Positions 30,573-40,250 are shown, counted from the first letter of the stretch. The stretch: 64,000 nt of DNA from Lactiplantibacillus nangangensis (GCF_005405065.1 NZ_BJDI01000003.1:248001-312000); one strand, 5' to 3'. Program-made: numbers and translations. Notes: generated from the sequence alone by a model not told the origin.

Positions 30573-30842
30573 ATGAGTTCGTTAGATAAAACAATGTATT
30601 TTGACTTCGATAATGAAGGTAACAAGGATGTCCATGACACGTTAACGACGGTTTATGAAGCGTTACAAGAAAAAGGCTATAACCCGATCAATCAGATCGT
30701 TGGTTATTTGCTGTCAGGAGATCCGGCGTATATCCCGCGTTTAAAGGATGCGCGGAACTTAATTCGCAAGCACCAACGCGATGAAATTATCGAAGAACTT
30801 GTCAAGTCCTACTTGAAGGCAGATAAGGATGTTAATGCATGA
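30573..30842 (+). CDS. ireB: IreB-family regulatory phosphoprotein (UPF0297/DUF965)
   Basis: 89 residues. It begins [20 protein letters not shown], family-typical, with [25 protein letters not shown]. In Enterococcus, IreB is phosphorylated by the kinase IreK and affects cephalosporin resistance; the threonine-containing N-terminal region is present here. The ATG at 30573 follows GGGAGGTGCTTTAT. Its stop overlaps the ruvX start by 4 bp (ATGA), the widely conserved ireB-ruvX-DUF1292 order downstream of alaS. Confidence 0.92.
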   Translation: MSSLDKTMYFDFDNEGNKDVHDTLTTVYEALQEKGYNPINQIVGYLLSGDPAYIPRLKDARNLIRKHQRDEIIEELVKSYLKADKDVNA

Positions 30843-31273
30843 AGTTAATGGGGTTAGATGTTGGTTCTAGAACAGTCGGTGTGGCCGTGAGCGATGCTTT
30901 TGGCTGGACTGCACAAGGTGTTGAGATTATTCGCATCAATGAAGATGAGGAAGTCTTTGGCTTGGATCGAGTCGCGGAATTGCTCAAAGAACATGATGCG
31001 GGTGGATTCGTCTTAGGGTTACCAAAGAATATGAACAACACGTTAGGACCACGGGCCGAAGCTGCGCAACACTATGGCGACCTGTTGACGGAACGTTTCC
31101 ATTTACCAGTTGACTTTGAAGATGAACGGTTGACGACGGTTGAGGCCGAACGGATGCTGGTCGAAGAAGCCAATACATCACGTAAAAAACGCAAAAAGGT
31201 GATTGATAAGTTAGCTGCCAGCTTGATTTTGCAGAACTACTTAGATCGCCATGGTAAACTCACCCAAGAATAG
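30839..31273 (+). CDS. ruvX: RuvX/YqgF, putative Holliday junction resolvase / pre-16S rRNA nuclease
   Basis: 144 residues with an RNase H-like fold. The motifs are [54 protein letters not shown] and [14 protein letters not shown]. Relatives are implicated in 16S rRNA 5' maturation and junction resolution; which role applies here is not visible. It is translationally coupled to ireB by an ATGA overlap, with DUF1292 following 12 bp later. Confidence 0.93.
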   Translation: MKLMGLDVGSRTVGVAVSDAFGWTAQGVEIIRINEDEEVFGLDRVAELLKEHDAGGFVLGLPKNMNNTLGPRAEAAQHYGDLLTERFHLPVDFEDERLTTVEAERMLVEEANTSRKKRKKVIDKLAASLILQNYLDRHGKLTQE

Positions 31274-31285
31274 CGAGGAATTAGC

Positions 31286-31579
31286 ATGAGCCAAGATAAG
31301 TCGCAAGATGAAGAAAAGATTACTTTAGTCGATGACGACGGTAATGAAACGCTGTTTAATATTTTGTTCACGTTCGACTCCAAAGATTTTGGACATTCAT
31401 ACATCTTATTGTACCCAGCTGACGCTGCGGAAGATGAAGAGGTCGACATTCAAGCTTACATTTTCAATCCTGAAGATGAAGACAATGGCGATTTGAAACC
31501 AATCGAATCGGATGAAGAATGGGATATGGTCGAGGAAGTCTTGAACACTTTCTTGGCGGATGATAGTGGGATGCAATAA
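31286..31579 (+). CDS. DUF1292 family protein (UPF0473)
   Basis: 97 residues, very acidic. Family motifs: KITLVDDDGNETLFNILFTF, YILLYPADAAEDEEVDIQAY and EEWDMVEEVLNTF. Function is not established in the family; it is almost always co-transcribed with ireB and ruvX, as here. The ATG follows GAGGAATTAGC. A terminator follows. Confidence 0.92.
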   Translation: MSQDKSQDEEKITLVDDDGNETLFNILFTFDSKDFGHSYILLYPADAAEDEEVDIQAYIFNPEDEDNGDLKPIESDEEWDMVEEVLNTFLADDSGMQ

Positions 31580-31602
31580 ACTGTCTTAAGTGAATAATAT
31601 TG

Positions 31603-31641
31603 GAAGCTTTCAGACTGTAACTTGGTCTGGGAGCTTTTTTT
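31603..31641 (+). terminator. ireB-ruvX operon terminator
   Basis: GAAGCTTTCAGAC pairs with GTCTGGGAGCTTT and is followed by TTTTTTT. Confidence 0.87.
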
Positions 31642-32150
31642 GTCTACAAGGATTTGTGTGCTTTCGAGTAAAATAAATCAGTTTTTGGCCTAATCAAGAA
31701 AATTTTTTTGCAAGTTTTTGAAGGCAATATCAGAAATCGAATTATAAAAAGGCAAGGAAAAACAAACAACATATAAATAGTAAATTAAAACAAGAAAATA
31801 AATGAATTGGTTCGGCCAATGTTATTTTATTATCGGCTGATGATTATGTGGAAAATGGAAAAGGCGGGTGCAATGCTAGTTTTTGAAGTAGTCGGTTCTT
31901 TTATGGTGACCTAAAATTGGTTATGACAAGGTTAAAGTTAGTGAAAACATTATGAAGCGTTGGCAACAGTTGATTGTGGTTGTGTTTAGTCATATGGGTC
32001 TGCCAATAATTAAATTTCAAAAAACACAATATTGCTTCGAACTGCTAAATTGACACTCCTAGAAAAATTTGGTTAAGTAATAACTTGAAAATACAAGTAC
32101 TTTGAAAACTGAGACGTCGTTGTCGGGATTAGTTCAACGGAGTGTGAATA
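31642..32150. other. AT-rich gap before the polysaccharide operon
   Basis: About 510 bp with no credible gene. It is visibly more AT-rich than the flanking housekeeping DNA. A possible promoter is TTGACA at 32050-32055 with TTAAGT 17 bp later (32073-32078); the -10 is weak. No regulator gene precedes the operon. Confidence 0.5.
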
Positions 32151-32933
32151 ATGGATGAAGCAGTAAATCTAGAATTTTGGATTAAGTTGAGTCGTAAATA
32201 TTGGTTGTTGGTAGTTGCTTGTACGTTGATTGGCATAGTGATTGCAGCGCTGTTGACATTTAAAATCATGAAACCGCAGTATCAGTCTAGTGTGCAAATT
32301 CTTGTAAGTCGCCGCAGTGATAATGGTGCCGCCCAATACGCTAATCAACAGGCTGACGTTCAAATGATCACAACATATAAGGAATTAATTACCAATCAAG
32401 TGATTTTGAACCCGGTTCGCAAACATCTCAAAGAAAAATATGGCGAAAACGCTACGATAGAAAAGTTACAAAAAGCGATTAGCGTTGCAAATACACAAAA
32501 TTCACAAGTCTTTTCAGTTAAAGTAACGGATCAAAATAGTAGTCGAAGCGCGAATATCGCCAATCAGATTGCACAAGACTTTAAAGCCCAAGTCAAAGGA
32601 ATCATCAAGGTGAATAATGTTACGATTGTTTCACCGGCAACGCCTCCAATAGCGCCAGTTTCACCAAGGAAAGTTGTGAACATGTTGCTTGGTTTAGCTG
32701 TTGGCGCAATGTTCGGGGTAGGGGTTGCAGTTATTCGCACGTTAACGGATCGGCGTGTTCAGGGATCGGATTATTTAACGGATGAATTGGGGCTAGTAGT
32801 ATTAGGGCAAGTCAATCATCAGCAGCCTTTGCGTGAGCATGAGCTTATCGAGCAATTGAAGCGTGTAAAAGGAAGGTTTGACAAGTACAGTGCTGGGAAT
32901 GATGAAAATATAACCGCTAGAAAGCGTGTTTAG
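32151..32933 (+). CDS. Wzz/CpsC-type polysaccharide chain-length modulator and kinase activator
   Basis: 260 residues. Two membrane helices (about 19-40, LVVACTLIGIVIAALLTF; about 178-200, LLGLAVGAMFGVGVAVI) flank an extracytoplasmic domain, preceded in the second case by the proline-rich motif VSPATPPIAPVSPRKVVN typical of these proteins. The cytoplasmic C-terminus would contact the tyrosine kinase encoded next. Role: sets chain length and activates the kinase. It is the first gene of the polysaccharide operon, with 10 bp to the kinase start. Confidence 0.92.
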   Translation: MDEAVNLEFWIKLSRKYWLLVVACTLIGIVIAALLTFKIMKPQYQSSVQILVSRRSDNGAAQYANQQADVQMITTYKELITNQVILNPVRKHLKEKYGENATIEKLQKAISVANTQNSQVFSVKVTDQNSSRSANIANQIAQDFKAQVKGIIKVNNVTIVSPATPPIAPVSPRKVVNMLLGLAVGAMFGVGVAVIRTLTDRRVQGSDYLTDELGLVVLGQVNHQQPLREHELIEQLKRVKGRFDKYSAGNDENITARKRV

Positions 32934-32943
32934 AGGTTCAGTT

Positions 32944-33651
32944 ATGTTTAATAAAAATAGGGTAGTCGCAACCACGCCGGTCAAGTTAACGACGATCGTT
33001 GAACCAACCTCAGTGATTGCGGAACAGATCAAAACGATTAGAACGAATATTAATTTTACGATGACCACTAATAAGTTACGGACCCTGATGGTGACGTCTG
33101 CGATGTTGGGCGAAGGTAAGTCAACCGTCAGCAGCAATCTGGCAGTTGAATATGCGAAGGACGGCTTGAAAGTGTTATTGGTTGATGCGGATTTGCGTCG
33201 TCCAACGATTTATGAAACTTTTGGCTTACCAAATCAGGTTGGCTTGAGTTCATGGTTGGGACGTCAAACCGCTGACGTTAATGAGGTCATCCATTCCACG
33301 ATTAATAATCTTTTTGTGATGACCAGTGGTCCCAAGCCACCTAATCCAGCAGAACTATTAGGTAGTCAGTTAATGAACGAGTTTCTTAGTAAAGTGACCT
33401 GTCAGTTAGATTTGGTCATTATTGATGCACCACCAATTTTGCCAGTGACCGATTCACAGTTATTAGCGAATAAAGTGGATGGTACGGTGTTGGTTGTTCG
33501 TGAAAATGTTGCTCAAAAATCGGCCGTTCGAGGGGCCCTTAATGCCTTAAGACAGTCACATGCGAATCTATTGGGTGTGGTTCTGAATGATGTTTCTAAG
33601 GATCGACGCAATGGTTATTACGGTAAGGGCTATTACAATGATGGAAACTAA
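32944..33651 (+). CDS. CpsD/Wze-type bacterial tyrosine autokinase
   Basis: 235 residues. BY-kinase motifs: Walker A in SAMLGEGKSTVSSNLA, Walker A' in VLLVDADLRRPT, Walker B in LVIIDAPP. The C-terminus ends in a tyrosine cluster (YYGKGYYNDGN), the expected autophosphorylation tail. With the adjacent modulator and phosphatase it forms the switch that regulates polymer export. The ATG at 32944 has AGAGG upstream. The tyrosine-tail codons overlap the start of the phosphatase gene by 14 bp. Confidence 0.93.
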   Translation: MFNKNRVVATTPVKLTTIVEPTSVIAEQIKTIRTNINFTMTTNKLRTLMVTSAMLGEGKSTVSSNLAVEYAKDGLKVLLVDADLRRPTIYETFGLPNQVGLSSWLGRQTADVNEVIHSTINNLFVMTSGPKPPNPAELLGSQLMNEFLSKVTCQLDLVIIDAPPILPVTDSQLLANKVDGTVLVVRENVAQKSAVRGALNALRQSHANLLGVVLNDVSKDRRNGYYGKGYYNDGN

Positions 33652-34423
33652 CCAATTAGTTGACTTACATTGCCACATTTTACCAAGCGTGGATGATGGG
33701 CCACAATCACTGGAAGCGGCTATTGAGCTAGCAATCGAAGCCGTGGCAGATGGTGTCGGCTATATTCTGGCAACACCCCATCACTTGGATCGTCATTATA
33801 CCAATCATGCTGTAACAGTCCGGCAAGCGGTCAAGGCATTTCAGACCGAGCTAACGCGTAGGCAGATTCAGTTGACCCTTTTTCCGAGCCAAGAGATTCA
33901 CGTAACTGGTCAGTTAATGGCAAGATTGGATGATGTTCTGGGAATGGATGCTGAGGGCAAGTTTTTACTACTGGAATTACCACACGAGATGGTTCCTAAC
34001 TATGTCAACGAAATCGTTTTTCAATTATTGTGCAGGGGAATTACACCAATCATTGCCCATCCGGAAAGAAACGACCAAATTTTGGCGAGTCCTCAAATTT
34101 TATTTGATTTAGTGAGGCAAGGCGCATTGGCGCAAGTAACAGCGACCAGCTTAGTGGGTGGATTTGGACGGCGAGTCCAGCGCTTGGCGAAGCAACTGGT
34201 GGTCGGTGGCCTAGCTCAAGTGGTTGGTTCGGATGCCCACGCTTCAAAAGATCGCGCATTTGCGATGACACGCGCTTATCAGGTTTTGGCAGCGATCGAA
34301 CCGGGACTCCCAGAACAATTTAAAAGCAACGCTAAAAATTTATTGAATGGTGAAGAGATTAGGGTGACTGCGACTAAAGTCTCGAAGGGCAGCTACTTTA
34401 GTTGGTTTTACAAAGGAGTGTGA
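33638..34423 (+). CDS. CpsB/Wzb-type PHP-domain tyrosine phosphatase
   Basis: 261 residues. Metal-binding PHP motifs: VDLHCHILPSVDDGP, ATPHH, HPERND and GSDAHASKDR. It dephosphorylates the kinase tail encoded just upstream. The start is placed at the ATG at 33638, 9 bp after an AAGG; a second ATG follows directly. In lactobacilli the order modulator, kinase, phosphatase is usual, and it is seen here. Confidence 0.92.
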   Translation: MMETNQLVDLHCHILPSVDDGPQSLEAAIELAIEAVADGVGYILATPHHLDRHYTNHAVTVRQAVKAFQTELTRRQIQLTLFPSQEIHVTGQLMARLDDVLGMDAEGKFLLLELPHEMVPNYVNEIVFQLLCRGITPIIAHPERNDQILASPQILFDLVRQGALAQVTATSLVGGFGRRVQRLAKQLVVGGLAQVVGSDAHASKDRAFAMTRAYQVLAAIEPGLPEQFKSNAKNLLNGEEIRVTATKVSKGSYFSWFYKGV

Positions 34424-34427
34424 CATA

Positions 34428-35366
34428 TTGAAGGCACTAGTAACGGGTGGTGCGGGTTTTATCGGATCACATCTAGTTGAGTATCTGGTTGCGCAAGCAA
34501 TTGAAGTGGTCGTAGTTGATAATTTATCGATGGGAAAGCTTGACAATATTAAGCAATCTGACAATGTCAAGCTTTATATTGAAGATGTCCGTAATGAGTC
34601 ATTTATGCAGGCTTTGTTGCAACGAGAAAAGTTTGATTATATTTACTTTCTTGCGGCGGTAGCGAGTGTTGCTGATTCGATTGAACGACCATGTGAAACA
34701 CATGAAATAAACCAGAATGCGGTCTTGAATATGCTTGAATTTATTCGGACGGCAAAACTGCCAATCAAACAATTTCTATTTACCTCTTCAGCAGCGGTTT
34801 ATGGTAATTTGCCAGAACTGCCCAAAAATGAGGACGCTCGGGTTAGTCCGTTGTCCCCATATGCAATTGATAAGTATGCGACTGAACGTTATGTTTTGGC
34901 TTATGGTGAGCTTTATCAGCTACCAACGGTCTGTGTCCGCTTTTTCAATGTGTATGGGCCGCGACAAAATCCTAGTTCACCATATTCCGGCGTAATTTCA
35001 ATTTTGACGGATTGTTTGCGTCAAGGGCGTGTTTTTACCATGTACGGTGATGGCCTACAAACGCGGGACTTTGTCTATATCAAGGATGTTATTCAAGCAT
35101 TGTGGCTAATTACTCAGAAGAGTACGCATCACCAAGTGTTTAATATTGCGAATGGTCGTGAATTAACTTTAGCTCATATTATTAAAACGTATGAAAAGAT
35201 TACGGGCCGTGACCTGAAGATTACCCCGATGGCCGGTCGGTTAGGGGAAGTGAAACGGTCAGTTGCTAGCGTTGGTAAGCTAACTAAGCTAGGCTATGCC
35301 ACAAATTGGTCTTTGAAGCAGGGGCTGACCCAGTATTGGAAAGGGGCACAATGTGAAACAAGTTGA
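34428..35366 (+). CDS. NAD-dependent nucleotide-sugar epimerase/dehydratase (extended SDR)
   Basis: 312 residues. The Rossmann motif GGAGFIGSHLVEYL is at the start; catalytic residues are in SSAAVYG and YAIDKYATE (YxxxK); FNVYGPRQNPSSPYSGVIS and DGLQTRDFVYIKDV are typical of UDP-glucose or UDP-N-acetylglucosamine 4-epimerase-like enzymes. The exact substrate cannot be told. It would supply a sugar for the polymer. The TTG start follows AAAGGAGTGTGACATA, 4 bp after the phosphatase, and the end overlaps the transferase gene by 14 bp. Confidence 0.9.
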   Translation: MKALVTGGAGFIGSHLVEYLVAQAIEVVVVDNLSMGKLDNIKQSDNVKLYIEDVRNESFMQALLQREKFDYIYFLAAVASVADSIERPCETHEINQNAVLNMLEFIRTAKLPIKQFLFTSSAAVYGNLPELPKNEDARVSPLSPYAIDKYATERYVLAYGELYQLPTVCVRFFNVYGPRQNPSSPYSGVISILTDCLRQGRVFTMYGDGLQTRDFVYIKDVIQALWLITQKSTHHQVFNIANGRELTLAHIIKTYEKITGRDLKITPMAGRLGEVKRSVASVGKLTKLGYATNWSLKQGLTQYWKGAQCETS

Positions 35367-36039
35367 GATTGAAGCTAGTAGTAATCCACGATCTTCAAAA
35401 TTAAATTTGCTGAATTCTCGATATCAATTTGCAAAAAGAATTGGCTGTCCAGCAATTGGCAACGCATTACGCCTTAAGCGTTTATTAGATCCAGTGCTAG
35501 GATTGGGTGGCGTAATTGCCAGTCTGCCATTGATACTATTTTTCGGGTTATTGATCAAGGTAACTTCTAAAGGCCCCATTTTCTATACACAGGAACGGGT
35601 TGGCTTGATGGGCAAGCCATTCAAAGTTATTAAATTGCGTTCAATGTATATAAATGCAGAGGCTGAGACTGGGGCAGTATGGGCAATCAAAGGTGATCCA
35701 CGCGTGACGCCAGTCGGTCGCTTAATTCGTCGTACTCGAATTGATGAATTACCACAGTTTTGGAATGTCGTTAGGGGAGAGATGAGCCTCATCGGTCCGC
35801 GTCCAGAAAGACCAGAATTAACAGAACAATTTAGTGATGACTTAACTGAATTTCCATGTCGTCTCCGTGTCTTGCCAGGAATTACTGGTTATGCTCAAGT
35901 AAATGGGGGCTATGATATGACGCCTAAGGAAAAATGTCGATTGGATAATTATTATATTGATCATTATTCACTTTGGTTTGATTTCAAGCTGTTAGTCAAG
36001 ACTTTTAAAATTATATTTACTGGTGATGGTGCAAGATAA
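35353..36039 (+). CDS. Priming undecaprenyl-phosphate sugar-1-phosphate transferase
   Basis: 228 residues. One N-terminal hydrophobic hairpin (VLGLGGVIASLPLILFFGLL) is followed by the bacterial sugar transferase domain: GPIFYTQERVGLMGKPFKVI, KLRSM, GRLIRRTRIDELPQFWNV, MSLIGPRPERPE and PGITGYAQVNG. It lacks the large multi-helix N-terminal domain of WbaP-type enzymes, as do short priming transferases. It starts the repeat unit on the lipid carrier. The GTG start at 35353 follows AAAGGGGCACAAT. Confidence 0.93.
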   Translation: MKQVEIEASSNPRSSKLNLLNSRYQFAKRIGCPAIGNALRLKRLLDPVLGLGGVIASLPLILFFGLLIKVTSKGPIFYTQERVGLMGKPFKVIKLRSMYINAEAETGAVWAIKGDPRVTPVGRLIRRTRIDELPQFWNVVRGEMSLIGPRPERPELTEQFSDDLTEFPCRLRVLPGITGYAQVNGGYDMTPKEKCRLDNYYIDHYSLWFDFKLLVKTFKIIFTGDGAR

Positions 36040-36057
36040 GAAAGTAGGTTCCTAGTT

Positions 36058-37152
36058 ATGAAAGGTGGGCATTCTCGTCAGCCAACTAAAATCTATATCT
36101 TTTTTTTGATCAGTTCATTGAAGCGCTGTGGGCCGGTTAATGTGCTTTTTTCATTGGTAAATCGGTTTGATTTTGCTAAGTTTACACCAATTATTTTTAC
36201 CTTCAAAAATGAGACGGAAAATTCCCGTTTAAGTGATTTTTCAACTGTCGGGGTTGAAGTTGTTCAATGTGCAGGAATTTTGGCCTATATTAGGCAACTT
36301 AGGCAACGGCAACAACAATATGCTTCAGTCATTTTTCATTCGCATGGCATCATTCCTGATTTCATAAATCTAATGGTTGCTAGTGCCAAAAGAGTCAAAA
36401 TATCGACGTTGCATAATTTTCCATTTGAAGATTATTCAATGACGTTTGGGGGCATCATGGGCCGACTAATGGCTCAGGGGCACCTTTTCATTGAAAAAAG
36501 ATTAGTGGCTGTGGCGTGTTCAGCAACAATTAAAACACAGATTGAAAAAAAGACTGGTCTTAGGTTACTAAGTATTGCAAATGGCGTGCCTTTTACCGAC
36601 TGCTTTGTAAAAAAGGGGTCTTCCAAGCGCTTTTTGTATTTGGGGGAGGTCAATCACCGCAAAAATGTTGACTTTCTACTCCGAATGTTCGCTTTGCCGA
36701 GCCTATCAAAGTATTCGTTAACGATTGTAGGGGAAGGGCCGTTATTGGAACCGTTGAAAGCAAGGTACCATGCAACTGCTAACATTACCTTCTTGGGTCA
36801 TGTTGATCATCCGGAACAGTATCTGCGGAAAACTGATTATTTAGTTTCGGCTTCCTTAAGTGAAGGGTTACCGATGGCGGTGTTAGAAGGGCTATCATAC
36901 GGCTTGCCGGTGTTATTGTCTGATATACCTAGTCACTTACAGCTTTTAAATTCGGGTAATTTTGGTCGCGGTTTTCACGTTGATGATAGCCGTGATTTCA
37001 AAGTACAGCTTGAGCAACTGCTGCGTCAAAAATTAGATCGAGCGGCCTTTAGAAAGAATGCTTACGAGCAATATAGTGACGTCGTAATGACGAAGCGCTA
37101 TGCGGCTTTATATCAAAAACTGTTGGATGACCAGAAGGAGGTGCTAGGATAG
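36058..37152 (+). CDS. Glycosyltransferase family 4 (GT-B)
   Basis: 364 residues. The N-terminal half begins SSLKRCGPVNVLFSLVNRFD, as in GT4 enzymes; the C-terminal half has FLYLGEVNHRKNVDFLLRMF and the nucleotide-sugar motif SEGLPMAVLEGLSYGLPVLL, with the E-x7-E pair. It adds one sugar of the repeat unit at the membrane; donor and linkage are unknown. The next gene starts on the base after its TAG stop. Confidence 0.9.
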   Translation: MKGGHSRQPTKIYIFFLISSLKRCGPVNVLFSLVNRFDFAKFTPIIFTFKNETENSRLSDFSTVGVEVVQCAGILAYIRQLRQRQQQYASVIFHSHGIIPDFINLMVASAKRVKISTLHNFPFEDYSMTFGGIMGRLMAQGHLFIEKRLVAVACSATIKTQIEKKTGLRLLSIANGVPFTDCFVKKGSSKRFLYLGEVNHRKNVDFLLRMFALPSLSKYSLTIVGEGPLLEPLKARYHATANITFLGHVDHPEQYLRKTDYLVSASLSEGLPMAVLEGLSYGLPVLLSDIPSHLQLLNSGNFGRGFHVDDSRDFKVQLEQLLRQKLDRAAFRKNAYEQYSDVVMTKRYAALYQKLLDDQKEVLG

Positions 37153-37974
37153 TTGGAATCATATTCAGTATTGATGTCGTTATATCAGAATGAGAGTCCT
37201 GACTTTTTAAGTGCCAGTATTGAAAGCGTCTTAAACCAGACCGTCCCTCCCAAACAAATTGTGCTGGTCATTGATGGTCCGATTGGAACTGAACTGCAAA
37301 GAGTTGTCAATCACTTTTCAGAGGTATTAGATATCGTTCAATTGTCCGAAAACCGGGGCTTAGGAGTTGCCTTAGCGGTGGGACTGCAAAGATGTACAGC
37401 TGAACTGGTTGCGAGAATGGATACTGATGATATGATGCTGCCAAATCGGGCATCAGTAACGCTTCAATATTTAAGTAGCCATCCGAGCATTGCCGCGGTA
37501 GGAGGAAATATTGCAGAATTTGAAATTTCAACGGGTGAGTTAGGTAAAGTTCAACGAACAGTTCCTCAAGAAAATGACTTGATTAAAAAGTTCGCACAGC
37601 GAAGAAATCCAATGAATCATGTAACCGTAATGTTCCGCAAACAAGCGGTTTTGGCGGTTGGCAATTATCAGGCGTTTCAGGGATTCGAGGACTATCACCT
37701 CTGGGTTCGGATGCTGAATGCAGGTTATCAATTGGCCAATCTGCCTGACGTTATCGTCGATGTTCGTACAACTCAAAAAATGATTTTGCGTCGGCAGGGT
37801 GTGCGCTATGCTCAGTTGGAGTATCGTTTTCAAAGATTCATGTTGAAGTCACGATTTACATCGCGGATGATATTCTTTAAAAATATCGTTTTACGTTGCG
37901 GTGCCAGATTGTTACCACCTAAACTTTTGGTGGCAGTCTATCGAAGATTGTTAAGATCAGAAGCACAACTGTGA
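37153..37974 (+). CDS. Glycosyltransferase family 2 (GT-A)
   Basis: 273 residues. The GT-A motifs are YSVLMSLYQNESPDFLSASI at the start, VLVIDGPIG and ARMDTDDMMLPNR with the metal-binding acidic triplet, then GFEDYHLWVRML. It resembles AmsE-type transferases. The start is TTG, read directly after the previous stop, with GAAGGAGG about 11 bp upstream. The donor sugar is unknown. Confidence 0.88.
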   Translation: MESYSVLMSLYQNESPDFLSASIESVLNQTVPPKQIVLVIDGPIGTELQRVVNHFSEVLDIVQLSENRGLGVALAVGLQRCTAELVARMDTDDMMLPNRASVTLQYLSSHPSIAAVGGNIAEFEISTGELGKVQRTVPQENDLIKKFAQRRNPMNHVTVMFRKQAVLAVGNYQAFQGFEDYHLWVRMLNAGYQLANLPDVIVDVRTTQKMILRRQGVRYAQLEYRFQRFMLKSRFTSRMIFFKNIVLRCGARLLPPKLLVAVYRRLLRSEAQL

Positions 37975-37987
37975 GGGATAGACTACT

Positions 37988-39190
37988 GTGATTATCTTAT
38001 TGTTCGTAATCGTGTTGGTAACAGCCTTATGGCTACCCATTCCAGTTGGCCTGGGCTGCTTCGTCGGGATGATCAAGTCAATTAGAAGACCATATTTGTA
38101 CTATCTGCTGTTCTGCCTTGGTGTAAGTTTACCAATATTATGGCTTATTCCAAATTATGATAGTGATTTGTCAAGATATTATGACACAATGCGGTTAATG
38201 CAGCCACTATCTGACTGGTCAGCTTTTATTGATTTTTCACAAAATGATCGTATCTTACAATATCAGGATGCAAATAAAGTTTTTAACGTTATTGAGTATT
38301 TAATTGCTAGGACCGGCCGTTTTAGCTGGTTGCCGTTTATCAGTACCTTAGCTTGTAATTTGTTGGTCCTATTTCCAGTTATCGATTTGAGAAAGCAAAA
38401 AAAGTTGGACAGTTGGATTGCCGCGGGGCTATCGATTAATTTACTGTTACTTTTTAATCTTAATTTAACTGCGAATACGATGCGTTGGGCGCTAGCATCG
38501 GCGCTATTTGGTTGCGTCGCATACATTTATTTTGTGAAACTGAATGATTTCAGGTACAGCTGGTTGCTGATTACACCAATTCTTTTTCATCTGGGAATCA
38601 TTTTAGCAGTCATATTGGCAGTGTTTGTGGCAATTTTCCGTAAAGGAACCCGTGTGTCATACCTAGGCTTAATTCTTGGCTTTATCGGGTTTTGGCTAGT
38701 CACAGAGCGATTCGTTGGGGCAGGTTCGGCCGGCATGTTTGCCCAGATCACAAGTATGGCTAATATTTATTCCACAGACTTTTTGGTCCGAAATTCAAAT
38801 GGGCTAATTGTCTTGTTTCTTTCACGATTATCCGGAGTGCTGTTATTAATTGCAACGTTGGTGGTTGGCTCTCGAAGTGAAAAGTGTGACTATTTTGAAC
38901 GGCTATGTCGATTACAATTTGTATTTTGGCTGTTGCTTTTCAATAATACGATGATTTTTAACCGATACGTGCTGGTGAGTTCGATGCTTGGTCTGTTTTA
39001 CATTGCAAAAAATGTGAATTATGTCGAAAAAGCTAAGGCTAGCGCGTGTCTGCTGATTGTTGGAATAAGTGGGCTGATGTTGTTAGTTAATGCATCTGCT
39101 GGCTTCAAGCGAATGACTTTTTCCGTGCCACTGTGGGAATTAATAACGACGAATTTAATCAGTCTGTTGAGAAATGTGCCTATTTTTTAG
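37988..39190 (+). CDS. EpsG/Wzy-like polysaccharide polymerase
   Basis: 400 residues, polytopic, with about 10-12 hydrophobic segments. WLIPNYDSDLSRYYD near residue 55 is the D...D-RYY pattern of EpsG-family proteins, and it is followed by long hydrophobic stretches. It would polymerise flipped repeat units outside the membrane. The GTG start at 37988 follows GAGGGATAGACTACT. Poor sequence conservation is normal for polymerases, so the assignment rests on topology, motif and operon position. Confidence 0.8.
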   Translation: MIILLFVIVLVTALWLPIPVGLGCFVGMIKSIRRPYLYYLLFCLGVSLPILWLIPNYDSDLSRYYDTMRLMQPLSDWSAFIDFSQNDRILQYQDANKVFNVIEYLIARTGRFSWLPFISTLACNLLVLFPVIDLRKQKKLDSWIAAGLSINLLLLFNLNLTANTMRWALASALFGCVAYIYFVKLNDFRYSWLLITPILFHLGIILAVILAVFVAIFRKGTRVSYLGLILGFIGFWLVTERFVGAGSAGMFAQITSMANIYSTDFLVRNSNGLIVLFLSRLSGVLLLIATLVVGSRSEKCDYFERLCRLQFVFWLLLFNNTMIFNRYVLVSSMLGLFYIAKNVNYVEKAKASACLLIVGISGLMLLVNASAGFKRMTFSVPLWELITTNLISLLRNVPIF

Positions 39191-39202
39191 TGAGGAAATG
39201 CG

Positions 39203-40237
39203 ATGAAGCTATCAATAATTGTACCAACGTACAACTCAGAAAAGTACCTGCGGCAAACGATTGCCTCAATTTTAGCTTTGAAAGAAATACTCGATTGTGA
39301 AGTGATTGTTGTTGACGACGGTTCAACAGATGGGACGCGGCAAATCCTAGATCAGTATTCAGGTCCCGCTTATTTCAGAGTGTTCACCAATGCCCATGTG
39401 GGGGTTAGTGTTGCTAGAAATTTTGGCTTGGCGCAGGCGGTCGGAGATTATGTCACTTTTGTTGATTCGGACGATTTGATTGACCCCAAAGTTTATCAGA
39501 CACTGATGACGTCGGCTCGGCATGCGAATGAACCGGATATTGTGGCGTGTTCAGCATCTGTAAATACCGAAAATGTGCAACGGCTGATTTGTTCAGAGCA
39601 AGATAAGAATAAGTTGTTATTATCAAATTTATATATTTCAAGTGATGAGTTTACAGCTGAGGAGTATCTCTCTGGACCGGTTTCAAAGTTGTATAAGCGA
39701 ACTTTACTAGTTGAACATAAAATCTTATTTCCAGTGGGAGTCGACAATGGTGAGGACTTGATCTTTAATTGTTATGCGATTATGCATAGTCACCAAATCC
39801 TGATCATTCACGGTTCGGCCTATTTTTATCGTCATAATCTGACTTCTTTAATGTGTCAAACAGATCTTGCAATGCAAGCTAAAAATGACCGTTTCTTAGA
39901 TGAAATTAAACAAGTGCTATTGCAGAGCCGCTTGTTAAAAAGATCAGATTATTTAGCTTATTGGTCGGTTCGACTGGCGTTGACCAATATTGTGCGTCTA
40001 TATTGGCGCAATCCTAAGCGCTATTTGGCAGACTTTCAAGCTACGGTGGTTAGCTTACGTGTTAATTTGAGACACGATACCGTCGGAAAATTGACTCGTC
40101 GTAATCTAAACAGCCGCCAATTACTAATGATTAACCTATTGAGACGAATGCCGACGAGTGTTTCGATGAAACTGGTCAGAATAGCTTGTCGCATAAAGCA
40201 TACTCAGACAAGACGGCAGCAACTTAGGTCACTTTAG
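39203..40237 (+). CDS. Glycosyltransferase family 2 (GT-A)
   Basis: 344 residues. Classical GT2 start LSIIVPTYNSEKYLRQTIAS, then VIVVDDGSTDGTRQIL, ARNFGLAQAVGDYVTFVDSD with the DSDD metal site, and DNGEDLIFNC. The C-terminal 120 residues are basic. It adds another sugar of the repeat unit; donor unknown. The ATG follows GTGAGGAAATGCG. Confidence 0.9.
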   Translation: MKLSIIVPTYNSEKYLRQTIASILALKEILDCEVIVVDDGSTDGTRQILDQYSGPAYFRVFTNAHVGVSVARNFGLAQAVGDYVTFVDSDDLIDPKVYQTLMTSARHANEPDIVACSASVNTENVQRLICSEQDKNKLLLSNLYISSDEFTAEEYLSGPVSKLYKRTLLVEHKILFPVGVDNGEDLIFNCYAIMHSHQILIIHGSAYFYRHNLTSLMCQTDLAMQAKNDRFLDEIKQVLLQSRLLKRSDYLAYWSVRLALTNIVRLYWRNPKRYLADFQATVVSLRVNLRHDTVGKLTRRNLNSRQLLMINLLRRMPTSVSMKLVRIACRIKHTQTRRQQLRSL

Positions 40238-40250
40238 AAATGAGGTTACT

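Noticed and set aside
31850-31926. 24-codon frame in the gap before the polysaccharide operon
   Set aside because: No ribosome-binding site; the length is consistent with chance.
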